This document shows positions 7,401 through 13,496 of a stretch of DNA of 13,496 nucleotides, in pieces. Under the pieces are notes generated by a model. That model did not search any database and was not told the origin of the DNA. It was given only the letters and a program-made list of their open reading frames with translations. A program made the translations under genes and the position numbers. Source of the DNA: Pleurotus ostreatus/Saccharomyces cerevisiae fusant. Lineage: Eukaryota > Opisthokonta. How positions within the stretch are numbered: the stretch's first letter is position 1; each line of letters begins with the position of its first letter. The stretch lies in assembly GCA_024196135.1 (NCBI GenBank), contig JAMQCK010000961.1:1-13496 (forward strand). The letters run 5' to 3'.

Positions 7401-10400
7401 TGTAAACGAGCGCGAACAGCCAGAGGTAAGGAGAGAGAACGCTCTGCATGAGTCGCTGGAAGACCGAAGGACCGTTACGCAGCCCAAACGGCATGCGCTT
7501 GAACTGGAAGAGGCCCATGTGGCTTCGAAAGGCGGTCTTCTCCTTCTCTTCCTCCGCCATTCGCAACTGGGTGAAGCCTGCCAAGGCGTCGAAGGAGCTG
7601 ATGACTTGTGATCCGGATAGGGTCTGGATGATCTCGGATTGACGCGGTATGGGGAACTCGTCCGGTATCGTCATGGCATTAAGCTTGCGGTAATCGATAG
7701 CGCATCGAGCCTTCCCGTTGCGGAAGACGACGACCACGGGAAAACCCCAAGGGCTCTGAGAGGGCTCGATGACTTCCTTCTCAAGCCACTCCTTAACTTG
7801 TTCCTCGATGACACCGCGCTTGAGCGGTGAAGCCCCATACCCGGGTAAAGATACGGGCTGCGCGCCTTCCTTGAGAGGGATGCGTACGCGCGTGTCTACT
7901 TCGCCCAAGCGGCCACCGACCCCGAAAGCCTTCGAGTTACGCCGCAACACGTCCGCTAGGCGCTCCTTGTACTCGGTCGGTATGTCGGGCCCCAGGTTCA
8001 CGAGTTCGTCCACTGGCACGTCCGGTAAGGGTTCATCTGGAAGCGCTGTAGTCTTGGGTCCCCACTGCTCGTCCTCAACCTTGTCGCGGGGCGGGCAGGG
8101 CCCGGCAGGCCCGGACGCCTCGTTCCGTGGCGCTTCGCGGGTCACGCCTGCGTCATGAAGGTCTTGCTGGCGGAGCGACCCTTGAATGACGGTATGGATG
8201 ACTTCCAAGGACGCCGCGTATTGCTGTCGCTCTTCCTCGTTGATCGGCTTGTCGAGCCAGTCGTCGGGACTCTGCAGGTAGCCGACTATGTCGCCCTTCC
8301 TGACGTAGTGCGGGCGAGCGCCAGGGTTGGCCAGCGGAATTACAGGTTGCTGGGCATTGATCCAGGTCAAGGGCGCTGCCATGACGGAGCCATCCTCGGT
8401 GCCGATAGCTAGCCGGTCCACCAGCCAATCCTCTCGTCCTTCGAATGGTCCGTCGACGCGAATGTTGTGGACGCTCCCTTGAGCGATGATATAATCATCC
8501 GCAGCGTATACGGGAACAGGCTCTGCCTTGTTTCGACTCGCTCGCGCTTTAGCACGCTTCCGCGCGCCCTTACGCACGAAGCCCTGGCTGTCGTCCTTCT
8601 TGAAAACGGTGAACCCTACACTGATCCGCCTGGACGAGGAGGCGGCGATGATTCGCCCCGAACGTCCTACGCGAATGGTCGACGTGCCGTTGGCGTAGCG
8701 CTGGACGCTCAGTTCGTACGCTGTATGGAAATCCTCGCCTAGTAGCAATGGCACCTTCATGCCTCGTACTACGTAGGCCTCCACTTCGAAACAGACGCGT
8801 TCTCCCGAGTCGGTGGTCGCGTACATCGGGAAGTGCGTATACCCGAGAATGGACGCCTCTCCCGTAAGATGGTATAGCTTCATACGCATTCCTTCCTTCG
8901 GTTTCGGCAAGTCCGGGATGGTATTGAAGTAGTCCTCCGAAATGAGTGTCAAGTCAGCGCCTGAGTCCAGCCGTCCAGCAACTTCCATCGCGTCGGGAGT
9001 ACCAATAGAGACTCGACATTGCAGCGAACGGGAGTCCAGAGCGCTGTATCCGGCTGGGTGAGACGCGTACTTCGGCGCATGGAATATAGGGGCGTCCGCG
9101 GCAGCCGCGAGGAAGACGGGAACGTCGACAGAGGCGTGCTTGTTGACTGCGTACGCCGCCTTCGACCCGGGCTTGGGTGACGCTCGTCGCTCCCTGCGGG
9201 ATATCAAGGGCGAGTAGTCGCGCTGTTTGCCCTTGTGCCGAGCTGCACGCTCTCGCTCCTGCGAAGTACGGCGCCGCTCGTTACGGTTACGGGGCGAGGG
9301 TTCGGAAGCCGCTGAGAGGCTCAATTCGTACGCGCCAGTGAACATCGCGCTGCGAACATTCTCATCGAGACGCGGTACACCATCATACGCGGAACCAGTA
9401 GATTGGGTGGAAACTAACATAGCGACATATTCACGATCCGCAATATCTAAGTCCTCCTGATCGACCTCGATGAGATTCGCGCGGCGCAGAGCATCCCATT
9501 TCCCGTAGTGAGGACAATCCCTCGCGAAGTGATACGGGCTGGTGCAAATGAAGCAGTCGCCGCGGCTGGGCGCGACCTTGCTCTTGACGTCGTCGCGGCG
9601 GTTGAACGAGTAGCCGTTGACGGTCTTCCCCTTGGGCCAGTCGGGCTTGTCCTTCTTAGCGCGCCGCGCGTCCGCGGCCGCCGCCTCCTTTGTCGGCTCC
9701 CGTTCTTCCAGAAGCACTCCTTCCTCAAAAGGTATGGGATCCTTCTGCTCCCCTTCGTCGTCTGAGACGTCCTCAATCTCGACCTGTCGAACGCCGCGAC
9801 GGTGGAAGAAGCGCCCTCCCGTGGCGCCGGATGGAGAGTTGGAGGGCTGCAGGTGGCCGGTGCCCTTGGATTGGTTGTGCAGCTCCCAGAGACTGATGAG
9901 TGGTTTCTCGAAGTTGTTGGCGGCGAATTCGAGCTCGTACACGTTGGCCTGGACTTGATCGCTGAGAGTGGTGCGCCACTCTGAAGGGATTGCGCGAAGC
10001 ACCTCATAGATGAAGAGGTGGGTGTCCCCAAGGTGCGGGAACAGGAAGTACGCCACTCGGATACGGCGCTGTAGATATTCCAACGGGGTTTCGTCGCGCC
10101 GGCCCTTGCGGAACTCCATGGCGTTGAATTCCGCCGTCCGGTCTTGAATCCATTGGTCGGTCATGAAATGATCTCGTATCGCCAACATAAGGTTATCCCA
10201 GGAGCTGGTGATATGGATACGAGCAGCGAGTGGGAGCGTACGCCACCACGACAGGCCCTTGCCGGCCCATTCCATGGGCGCGTACTGGGCGAGTCCATCT
10301 CGCACCAAGGGTCCGAGGCGGGAGAGTTCTTGCAACTCGATCATGTAGTCAATGAGGGAGGACCCGAGGCCGTTCCACTTCGGGACGCTGTTGAGCGGAA

Positions 10401-12804
10401 TCTTGTGGTTGACCTGCCATTGCTCGCCGACGGGCTGTAGAGGGGCCGCCGCTGGATCAGGCGCGCCGCCGCCGCCGGGAGGTCCGCCGCCCGGAGGTCC
10501 CGGCGGATGCCCGGGATACCCAATGAAGTTGGCGGGCACGACCGGAGGGCCGCCACCTGGAGGACCTCCTCCACCGCCGCCGGGAGGACCCCCTCCTCCG
10601 CCGCCTGGAGCGCCGGGGAAACCGCCGTTTCCTCCTGGGCCACCCCCTCCCGCGCCGCCCTGAGCGCCGGGCGGGAATCGCCCCCCACCGCCTCCTCCTC
10701 CTTGACGAGACGAGTGACTTCCTCCCGAGGAACCCGAGGACGGAGGGCCGCCGCCGGCCCCTCCTCCGCTCCATCTGCCCCTAGCTGGAGTCGTGGTCGA
10801 GTCAGGGTTAGCCCTCAAGGAGGAGCCCGCCGGGGTTAGGAGGTGAGGCGCTTCACGCGGAGCCGCGCGCACGGACGCCGCATCTGGCTGCGTGAATCGA
10901 GCACGGCGGACGCTTGGGGTACCGGGCACATCGCCTACGCTGCGTAAGCCGCGCGCGTTCACGATCGACCGCTGAAACAATGGCCCCCCAGACCTCACTG
11001 TCGTCTCCGCTTCCGGGAATCGGTAGCCCATGATCGAGCTGACATGATGTCGACGCTGCCCGAGAGCGGAAATCGTGTCGCTGGAAGAACGTGTCGGACG
11101 CTGAGGCTGGAAGAGCCGCGGGAGTTGCTCCGTCATGGAAAGAGCTTGAGCTACGCTCGTAGTGGGATTCTCGCTTCCTCCGGGGAGGCTGGCGACGTCG
11201 TAGGATACTTCGCGGCCTCGGTAGAAGGAGGAGGGAGGTTGCTGGCCGGAGGTGTCCTTAAAGTATCGAACCAGCGCTTCGGTTTTCCCTTCGTCGATGC
11301 GCTTGAACTGCATCTGATAATCGGGGCGCAGAGCCAGCTTCGCCAATTCCATGCGCGGGGATTCTTGTCCGAATTGCGAGCGTATGGAGGAGCGGGTGGA
11401 GCGCTGCGACACCAGGTCGTCGAAATCGATGGATCCAGACAGTACGCTCGTCAGAGCCTCGAATCGGGTACGGATGTACTGGTCGGCGGTTTGTAGTCGT
11501 CGTAGTACCGCTGCCAGCGTCATGAGGACTTCCTGAGGGTCCTCGTGGCCTCCCAAGAATTCCACGAGCTTGTAGCCCGGATCGACCAGGAAGGTTCGTC
11601 GCGCCGGGACTCTGAAGAACTCGGCCAGGGCGAAGACGATCTGGTTGGCCGCGAGTGTCAAGTGCGCCACAGTCTGTAGGTACAGAGGTGACAGGCAGTA
11701 TAGTTGCACTCTCGCGTTGTCTTCGCCCGGAGGCGCGAAGGTGAACAGGCTCTGCCGCTGAATAGGCACCGTGAGGATGGACGCTACTCCTTCCGAGAAC
11801 GAATTCCAGATATGGTCGCAATGCTGCGCTTCGTAGCGGATGAGGGCACAACGAATGATATGAGACGAACGGGCGTCGGAGCCGGGGAGTACACCATCCA
11901 CGGCGCCAAAGCGCGCGAGGGGATCTTCCTCCTCCCCTTCCATCCATAGCCCCCCGCACAGCCGCTCCACCGAGTCCTCCAAGTTCTCGTCGAAGCACTT
12001 GAAGTTCGCACCCCAATAGATCGGGATGGGAGCGATCGGGCTGGTGAACGAGTCATCCTTAAGGCGCAAAGCGGCTGAAACGCTCTGGGCATCCTTCAGG
12101 CTGGACGAATGGGAAGCGGCTGAGATACCGGGAGGGGGGACGATGGCGATGGTCGCAGATTCCGCCTCTGCAGGCGCGCTGTGAGGCTCGACGGCGTCTC
12201 CCGCCGGCGAGTTCGTAGGCGGGTTGGTCTTCCCTTCACCCTTGCTGTTAGTCGGTGGCGAGGGATCGCGATGAGAGTCCAACGTGGTGGAAGGGGCATT
12301 CACAGGCTGCTTCGCCGCTTCAGGCGCAGCAGACACCGTCTTGGAGGACGAGAAGGACCCGTCGCCGTCCTCCGCCCGGGATTCCTCCACTCGAGCGCTC
12401 GTGCTAGGAGCAGCCGACGCTACTGAGCTGGGAGTGGGAGGCTTGCGCGAAGCTTGCGTAGGGGGAATTGACGATCGAGAGTGGGATCGAGAGCCGGTCG
12501 GGGGGGAGACGGCAGCCTGGAGGCCGCCAAGCTCCCGCTCCCAACGCCTCTTCTCTTTGCTCGACTGGGAAGACATGGCAGGATTGGAGGGGAATGGAGG
12601 GGCGTCTATCGCCTCTGTACTTGTATGGCGGCGCGGGAGAGTTTTGACGCGTAATTTGTCCAACGATAGCGATCCCGCTGCGGCTGGTGGACGGGCGCGA
12701 GGGGCAGGAGGCGAAGTGGAGCCCCTTTTGCTTCCGCCGCGCCACGTTTTGCTTCCGCGGGCCGCAATTCGAGTTCGGGCTCGATAGTCGTGAGGGGTAA
12801 GCAT
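4408..12804 (-). CDS. gag-pol: Gag-Pol polyprotein (single ORF, 2798 aa)
   Basis: This is the structural and replication polyprotein of the element. Domains in order: disordered Ser/Pro-rich N-terminus (1-250), unrecognised folded domain (about 255-455), Gly/Pro-rich hinge (677-781), capsid-like region (795-985), CCHC knuckle (C1084, C1087, H1092, C1097), protease (D1280-S-G-A), beta-rich linker (1386-1515), RT (D1739; YIDD 1801-1804), RNase H (D1950, E2044, D2069, D2113), integrase (H2353, H2361, C2391, C2394; D2424, D2486, E2522), GPF module (2674-2676) and chromodomain (2735-2787). Gag and pol are fused with no frameshift or stop. Met1 has a weak context (C at -3); Met77 (12574-12576, G at -3) is a good alternative start and would drop only an Arg-rich, featureless stretch. 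It ends in tandem TAG TAG. All key catalytic residues are intact. Processing is presumably by the internal protease. Confidence 0.97.
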   Translation of the reverse strand: MLTPHDYRARTRIAARGSKTWRGGSKRGSTSPPAPRARPPAAAGSLSLDKLRVKTLPRRHTSTEAIDAPPFPSNPAMSSQSSKEKRRWERELGGLQAAVSPPTGSRSHSRSSIPPTQASRKPPTPSSVASAAPSTSARVEESRAEDGDGSFSSSKTVSAAPEAAKQPVNAPSTTLDSHRDPSPPTNSKGEGKTNPPTNSPAGDAVEPHSAPAEAESATIAIVPPPGISAASHSSSLKDAQSVSAALRLKDDSFTSPIAPIPIYWGANFKCFDENLEDSVERLCGGLWMEGEEEDPLARFGAVDGVLPGSDARSSHIIRCALIRYEAQHCDHIWNSFSEGVASILTVPIQRQSLFTFAPPGEDNARVQLYCLSPLYLQTVAHLTLAANQIVFALAEFFRVPARRTFLVDPGYKLVEFLGGHEDPQEVLMTLAAVLRRLQTADQYIRTRFEALTSVLSGSIDFDDLVSQRSTRSSIRSQFGQESPRMELAKLALRPDYQMQFKRIDEGKTEALVRYFKDTSGQQPPSSFYRGREVSYDVASLPGGSENPTTSVAQALSMTEQLPRLFQPQRPTRSSSDTISALGQRRHHVSSIMGYRFPEAETTVRSGGPLFQRSIVNARGLRSVGDVPGTPSVRRARFTQPDAASVRAAPREAPHLLTPAGSSLRANPDSTTTPARGRWSGGGAGGGPPSSGSSGGSHSSRQGGGGGGGRFPPGAQGGAGGGGPGGNGGFPGAPGGGGGGPPGGGGGGPPGGGPPVVPANFIGYPGHPPGPPGGGPPGGGGAPDPAAAPLQPVGEQWQVNHKIPLNSVPKWNGLGSSLIDYMIELQELSRLGPLVRDGLAQYAPMEWAGKGLSWWRTLPLAARIHITSSWDNLMLAIRDHFMTDQWIQDRTAEFNAMEFRKGRRDETPLEYLQRRIRVAYFLFPHLGDTHLFIYEVLRAIPSEWRTTLSDQVQANVYELEFAANNFEKPLISLWELHNQSKGTGHLQPSNSPSGATGGRFFHRRGVRQVEIEDVSDDEGEQKDPIPFEEGVLLEEREPTKEAAAADARRAKKDKPDWPKGKTVNGYSFNRRDDVKSKVAPSRGDCFICTSPYHFARDCPHYGKWDALRRANLIEVDQEDLDIADREYVAMLVSTQSTGSAYDGVPRLDENVRSAMFTGAYELSLSAASEPSPRNRNERRRTSQERERAARHKGKQRDYSPLISRRERRASPKPGSKAAYAVNKHASVDVPVFLAAAADAPIFHAPKYASHPAGYSALDSRSLQCRVSIGTPDAMEVAGRLDSGADLTLISEDYFNTIPDLPKPKEGMRMKLYHLTGEASILGYTHFPMYATTDSGERVCFEVEAYVVRGMKVPLLLGEDFHTAYELSVQRYANGTSTIRVGRSGRIIAASSSRRISVGFTVFKKDDSQGFVRKGARKRAKARASRNKAEPVPVYAADDYIIAQGSVHNIRVDGPFEGREDWLVDRLAIGTEDGSVMAAPLTWINAQQPVIPLANPGARPHYVRKGDIVGYLQSPDDWLDKPINEEERQQYAASLEVIHTVIQGSLRQQDLHDAGVTREAPRNEASGPAGPCPPRDKVEDEQWGPKTTALPDEPLPDVPVDELVNLGPDIPTEYKERLADVLRRNSKAFGVGGRLGEVDTRVRIPLKEGAQPVSLPGYGASPLKRGVIEEQVKEWLEKEVIEPSQSPWGFPVVVVFRNGKARCAIDYRKLNAMTIPDEFPIPRQSEIIQTLSGSQVISSFDALAGFTQLRMAEEEKEKTAFRSHMGLFQFKRMPFGLRNGPSVFQRLMQSVLSPYLWLFALVYIDDIVVFSKSWEEHLVHLDKVLSAIAAAGITLSPKKCFIGYSSILLLGQKVSRLGLSTHEEKIQAIQELERPKNVADLQRFLGMVVYFSMYIPFYSYIAAPLFRLLKKGARWQWEAEHEIAFQQAKDALVNAPVLGHPMAGRPYRLYTDASDVAIGACLQQVQPIKVGDLKGTAAYKRLDSAWSKGLPVPSMYTTYKDSSEQPTPDTWAATLDDSVVHVERVLVYWSRTLQPAERNYSATEREALGAKEALVKFQPIIEGEHILLITDHAALQWARVYENANRRLAAWGAVFAAYPNLRIIHRPGRVHSNVDPLSRLPRVPPHSSPTRDVAAHIPVDEEKQSWRQSAEDAEKSSPAKRAAFQTEKGTEPYSGLIDSYFWEELLEDKHGHSPFEAYAIQTRRQKRLAEEHLGQASSPPAVPAPSHTAIPEAESSPDLGAGKEESVAPDDLPFPEGDHWTYPPGIPDFQPDEEPQAHLLVHLSQDIIDRFVDGYRQDSFFSRHVVEQETNAHTPLTPSRFQKGNNGLLYFINADWQYRLCVPRSMVNYVLTLIHDSPFESAHAGATRFIARLKDTFFWPSLFKDAEIFALTCDTCQKIKYDRSGKQGGLRPSYVPPRPFETVSLDLITGLPPSGKEKYTAVLVIVDKLTKFAMFIPTYNNLKREEFAKIFVERVVHVYGLPERIITDRDSRWATDFWKSVVEYYGSKMALSSSHHPQTDGQTEVMNAMLEQMLRAYATPDRSSWAKWLSVLAASYNSSVHTSTRFSPNFLLFGYSPSIFAGMFKASSKRVDRPRDETPQLRSRMAEEFIEELNLYRTAARESVVLAQERQARAYNKGRKPPVEFNVGDWALVNPHSLELVESEGNGAKLVQRALGPFEVMEKINPMVYRLRLPSNYPMHTVFNLAHLKKYHPSPEELGERSKLQDPRDLVPAQEEYEVEAILGHRFTKRKDGNRLQYLVRWRNYGPEDDQWVTENALRNSPLLRKEYWKMKGSSAGKEP
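4444..4602 (-). other. Chromodomain at the integrase C-terminus (ORF1 aa 2735-2787)
   Basis: The segment begins EEYEVEAILGHR and continues YLVRWRNYG and DQWVTE, matching the HP1-type chromodomain pattern. The three aromatic-cage positions that read methyl-lysine in HP1 align with Y2735, W2760 and Y2763, and all are aromatic. In chromoviruses this domain steers integration, often to H3K9-methylated chromatin. Targeting of this element is inferred, not shown. Confidence 0.92.
4669..4887 (-). other. Integrase C-terminal GPY/F-type module (ORF1 aa 2640-2712)
   Basis: A small beta-rich module with G2674-P2675-F2676 in the phrase ALGPFEVMEKI, followed by YRLRLP and HTVFNLAHLKKYH. This is the GPY/F module typical of many Ty3/Gypsy integrases, here in the GPF form. 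It sits directly ahead of the chromodomain, as in known chromoviruses. Confidence 0.85.
5080..5967 (-). other. Integrase: HHCC zinc region and D-D-35-E core (ORF1 aa 2280-2575)
   Basis: The zinc-binding region is H2353-x7-H2361-x29-C2391-x2-C2394. The catalytic core has D2424 (VSLDLITGLP), D2486 (IITDRDSRW) and E2522 (HHPQTDGQTE), with exactly 35 residues between the second Asp and the Glu. This enzyme inserts the element's cDNA into host DNA. All metal-binding residues are intact. Confidence 0.97.
5980..6450 (-). other. Long acidic/Pro-rich linker between RNase H and integrase (ORF1 aa 2119-2275)
   Basis: About 157 residues, rich in Glu, Asp, Pro, Ser and Ala, lie between the end of RNase H and the start of the integrase N-terminal region. 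Only a short aromatic/acidic patch (2171-2200) looks ordered. I see no known motif. The usual spacing in Ty3/Gypsy elements is shorter. Confidence 0.6.
6451..6978 (-). other. RNase H domain with internal insertion (ORF1 aa 1943-2118)
   Basis: Catalytic residues are visible as D1950 (YTDAS), E2044 (TEREALGA), D2069 (ITDHAAL) and D2113 (NVDPLSR). The usual short run between the first strands and the 'YxSR.L.PAERNYSATE' block is about 60 residues longer here (roughly 1963-2022). The domain removes RNA from RNA-DNA hybrids during replication. Confidence 0.93.
7225..7887 (-). other. Reverse transcriptase domain (ORF1 aa 1640-1860)
   Basis: The conserved RT blocks appear in order: CAIDYRKLN (1701-1709), FDALAGFTQL (1738-1747) with catalytic D1739, FKRMPFGLRNGPSVFQRLM (1768-1786), YIDD (1801-1804) with D1803 and D1804, and the primer-grip-like LLGQKVS region (1847-1853). 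This is the polymerase that copies element RNA to cDNA. All three catalytic Asp are present. Confidence 0.97.
8260..8649 (-). other. Beta-rich linker between protease and RT (ORF1 aa 1386-1515)
   Basis: After a basic patch (1410-1426) comes a strand-rich stretch ending with IPLANPGARPHYVRKGDIVG (1489-1508). Many Ty3/Gypsy polyproteins have a comparable beta-rich segment here, with a 'N....R.RKG..iG' signature. Its role is not settled. The match is by eye only. Confidence 0.5.
8710..9027 (-). other. Aspartic protease (retropepsin-like, ORF1 aa 1260-1365)
   Basis: The active-site motif is D1280-S1281-G1282-A1283, followed by hydrophobic DLTLI as in retropepsins. The later VPLLLGEDF segment (1351-1359) corresponds to the conserved 'LLG.DF' second signature. 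One Asp triad per chain means the enzyme works as a dimer. It should cleave the Gag-Pol chain. Confidence 0.92.
9514..9555 (-). other. CCHC zinc knuckle (nucleocapsid, ORF1 aa 1084-1097)
   Basis: C1084-x2-C1087-x4-H1092-x4-C1097 is an exact retroviral-type zinc knuckle, read as CFICTSPYHFARDC. It binds element RNA during packaging. Only one copy is present. It follows the capsid-like region by about 100 residues of acidic then basic linker. Confidence 0.93.
9850..10422 (-). other. Retrotransposon Gag capsid-like region (ORF1 aa 795-985)
   Basis: This helix-rich stretch has the features of the Ty3/Gypsy Gag (retrotransposon gag) family. A WAGKGLSWWRTL segment (847-857) resembles the usual 'A..W' element; it is followed by a 'W..L...I..HF' helix (869-880), then an 'F..G..ETPLEYLQR' segment (898-913) and a 'FIYEVLRAIPSEWR' segment (931-944). 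It should form the capsid lattice that packages element RNA. The family call is by pattern, not by search. Confidence 0.75.
10462..10776 (-). other. Gly/Pro-rich low-complexity hinge in Gag (ORF1 aa 677-781)
   Basis: About 105 residues are almost entirely Gly and Pro in GGG, GGP and PPGG runs, with a few Ser, Arg and Ala. It separates the N-terminal extension from the capsid-like region. The coding strand is very G-rich, with repeated GG and GGG runs. The region is probably flexible and unstructured as protein, and possibly structured as RNA. Confidence 0.85.
11440..12042 (-). other. Unrecognised folded domain in the Gag N-terminal extension (ORF1 aa 255-455)
   Basis: Between two disordered, Ser/Pro-rich stretches lies a region with ordinary globular composition: regular hydrophobics, three Cys, several Trp, and amphipathic helix-like segments such as around 375-400 and 424-455. 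It contains no zinc knuckle and no capsid-like motif, and I do not recognise a family. Its place ahead of the capsid suggests a matrix-like or element-specific Gag role, but that is only inference from position. Confidence 0.5.
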
Positions 12805-12861
12805 AAGAGGCTGCGCGGATGTAGCATCCGGCTCGTCGAAGCTCCGCGGTCATGCCACCAT
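12805..12861 (-). other. Leader between 5' LTR and gag-pol
   Basis: This 57-base stretch holds the primer-binding site and at least two ATGs ahead of Met1. One, overlapping the PBS, encodes only Met-Val-Ala before TGA. The other opens a frame that overlaps the gag start. No packaging hairpin is obvious. Confidence 0.6.
12843..12860 (-). other. Candidate tRNA primer-binding site (PBS)
   Basis: One base after the 5' LTR end, the minus strand reads TGGTGGCATGACCGCGGA. TGG pairs with a tRNA CCA end. The complementary tRNA end would have discriminator A, acceptor 3' strand TCATGCC, T-stem 3' strand CGCGG with the invariant C61 in the right place, then the last two T-loop bases. Position and fit support a PBS. 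It is not the initiator-Met PBS (TGGTAGCG) used by Ty1 and Ty3. I could not identify the tRNA; its 5' end should begin near GGCATGA. Confidence 0.7.
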
Positions 12862-13495
12862 TGTGATGCGGTCGTGCATCGAGGCCGCGCGTCGAGGGAG
12901 CTCCGACGAGAAGAGTCGTACGAGGCGGGTGACTGGGCGTGGCGGGAGATGCATGGCGAGTAGAGTAACCGAATATCCGTAAGAAGAGGGAAATGCCGCA
13001 GTAGGCACTCCTGCCACTGGAGGCACGTATATGCCCCGGCGCTCGATGAGCGCGGGGGCGAGAAGGTCGCAAGGCACCGGATGCCGCTACCGACGTGGAT
13101 GAGGAGGTCATGGGGTCGTTCGGGGCCGCCACGGAAGACGCGGCGGAGCGTTGCCTAAGAAGGGGGCAGGCGCTGCGACGCGCTCGAGAGGTTGAGAGGT
13201 TCGGGTTCAGGTCGCACGCGCCTGCGGCTAGTCCGAAGACCGCAGCAGGCCGTGCTGGGAATGAGCCCGGCGCTAGTCCTAAGACTGCGTCGGGCGAACG
13301 GTTAGGATACGGACAGTCAGATGAAGAGTCAAGGCAAGATGATATTCGGTAACGCTACTGTGTGACAAGAAAGGGGACGCGGATAACGGTAACGTCACGC
13401 GTCGCAAGAAGATACACAAGGGTCCACTACTGCTGTAATCGTCCGTAGGTAGGTTGTAGAGCATGTCCATCCGTCGTGGGTACCACCGTACCACA
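12862..13495 (-). repeat. 5' LTR (upstream LTR of the minus-strand element)
   Basis: This 634-bp repeat matches positions 1-634 at every base (offset 12861). Read on the minus strand it starts TGTGGTACGG and ends CCGCATCACA. It therefore has TG...CA ends, and the terminal ten bases form an imperfect inverted repeat (8 of 10). It should hold the promoter and transcription start for the whole element. Base 13496 (g) also matches base 635 but lies outside the TG...CA ends; it may be the first flanking base. No long conserved gene lies inside: the small frames here are GC-rich shadows. Confidence 0.96.
13026..13035 (-). promoter_or_regulatory. Weak TATA-like site in the 5' LTR
   Basis: On the minus strand GGCATATACG lies about 460 bases into the LTR, leaving about 165 bases before the LTR end for transcription start and U5. 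It is the only TATA-like string I noticed in this GC-rich repeat. Evidence is position and sequence only. Confidence 0.2.
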
Positions 13496-13496
13496 G

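Larger units (their letters stand above)
1..13496 (-). mobile_element. Complete Ty3/Gypsy chromovirus-type LTR retrotransposon with an extra 3' ORF
   Basis: Two identical direct repeats bound the window, and the interior has the full Ty3/Gypsy order on the minus strand: primer-binding site, gag, protease, RT, RNase H, integrase, chromodomain, extra ORF, short purine tract. Integrase after RNase H separates this order from Ty1/Copia. The C-terminal chromodomain places it with the chromoviruses, which are common in fungi, plants and vertebrates. At about 13.5 kb it is much larger than typical fungal chromoviruses (about 5-8 kb), because gag has a long N-terminal extension and a 3.6-kb second ORF follows pol. 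Target-site duplications cannot be seen because the window has no flanking sequence. Assignment to superfamily is firm; the basidiomycete host is inferred. Confidence 0.97.

Noticed and set aside
10352..10663. Pro-rich plus-strand frame opposite the Gag hinge
   Set aside because: Its PPG/PGG composition simply mirrors the Gly/Pro codons of the minus strand.
1..13496. tRNA, rRNA, CRISPR or host single-copy genes
   Set aside because: I saw no tRNA or rRNA signature and no spaced repeat array. All long open frames with recognisable content belong to the element.

Overview
The window is one complete, apparently intact LTR retrotransposon of the Ty3/Gypsy (Metaviridae) group, chromovirus type, lying entirely on the minus strand. 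It begins and ends almost exactly at the element's edges, so no host gene and no target-site duplication is visible. The host is most likely a fungus, probably a GC-rich basidiomycete. This is inferred from the C-terminal chromodomain on the integrase, a single uninterrupted gag-pol frame, the GC-rich codon choice and the lack of introns. No host sequence is present to confirm it.

Layout in transcription order (right to left). The 5' LTR (12862-13495) is followed after one base by an 18-nt candidate tRNA primer-binding site (12843-12860) and a short leader. ORF1 (12804-4408, 2798 aa) is a gag-pol polyprotein. Its order is: disordered N-terminus, an unrecognised folded domain, a Gly/Pro-rich hinge, a capsid-like region, a CCHC zinc knuckle, DSGA protease, a beta-rich linker, YIDD reverse transcriptase, RNase H with an insertion, a long linker, integrase (HHCC, D-D-35-E, GPF module) and a chromodomain with its aromatic cage. 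A gap of about 130 bases with tandem stop codons follows. ORF2 (4278-658, 1206 aa) fills the position where env sits in retroviruses. It ends 23 bases before the 3' LTR (1-634), and that short space holds a weak polypurine tract.

The two LTRs are identical over all 635 compared bases, every catalytic residue I looked for in ORF1 is present, and both ORFs are open. This fits a very young, possibly autonomous copy.

The most unusual part is ORF2. It does not look like an envelope protein. It has a large folded region I do not recognise, then a stretch whose predicted strand/helix order (beta-alpha-beta-beta-alpha-beta) resembles an RRM, then a Trp/Arg segment, a long Arg/Ser (RS) domain with about 30 RS or SR dipeptides, and a basic tail. 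RRM-like plus RS is the layout of SR splicing factors. My working hypothesis is that the element carries its own SR-like RNA-binding protein, which might act on splicing, export or packaging of element RNA or on nuclear import. ORF1 also carries about 790 residues ahead of its capsid-like region, so both ends of the coding region appear to have gained extra protein. How ORF2 is expressed is open: it is in the same frame as ORF1 but separated by TAG, TAG and TAA, and three other ATGs come before its own start.
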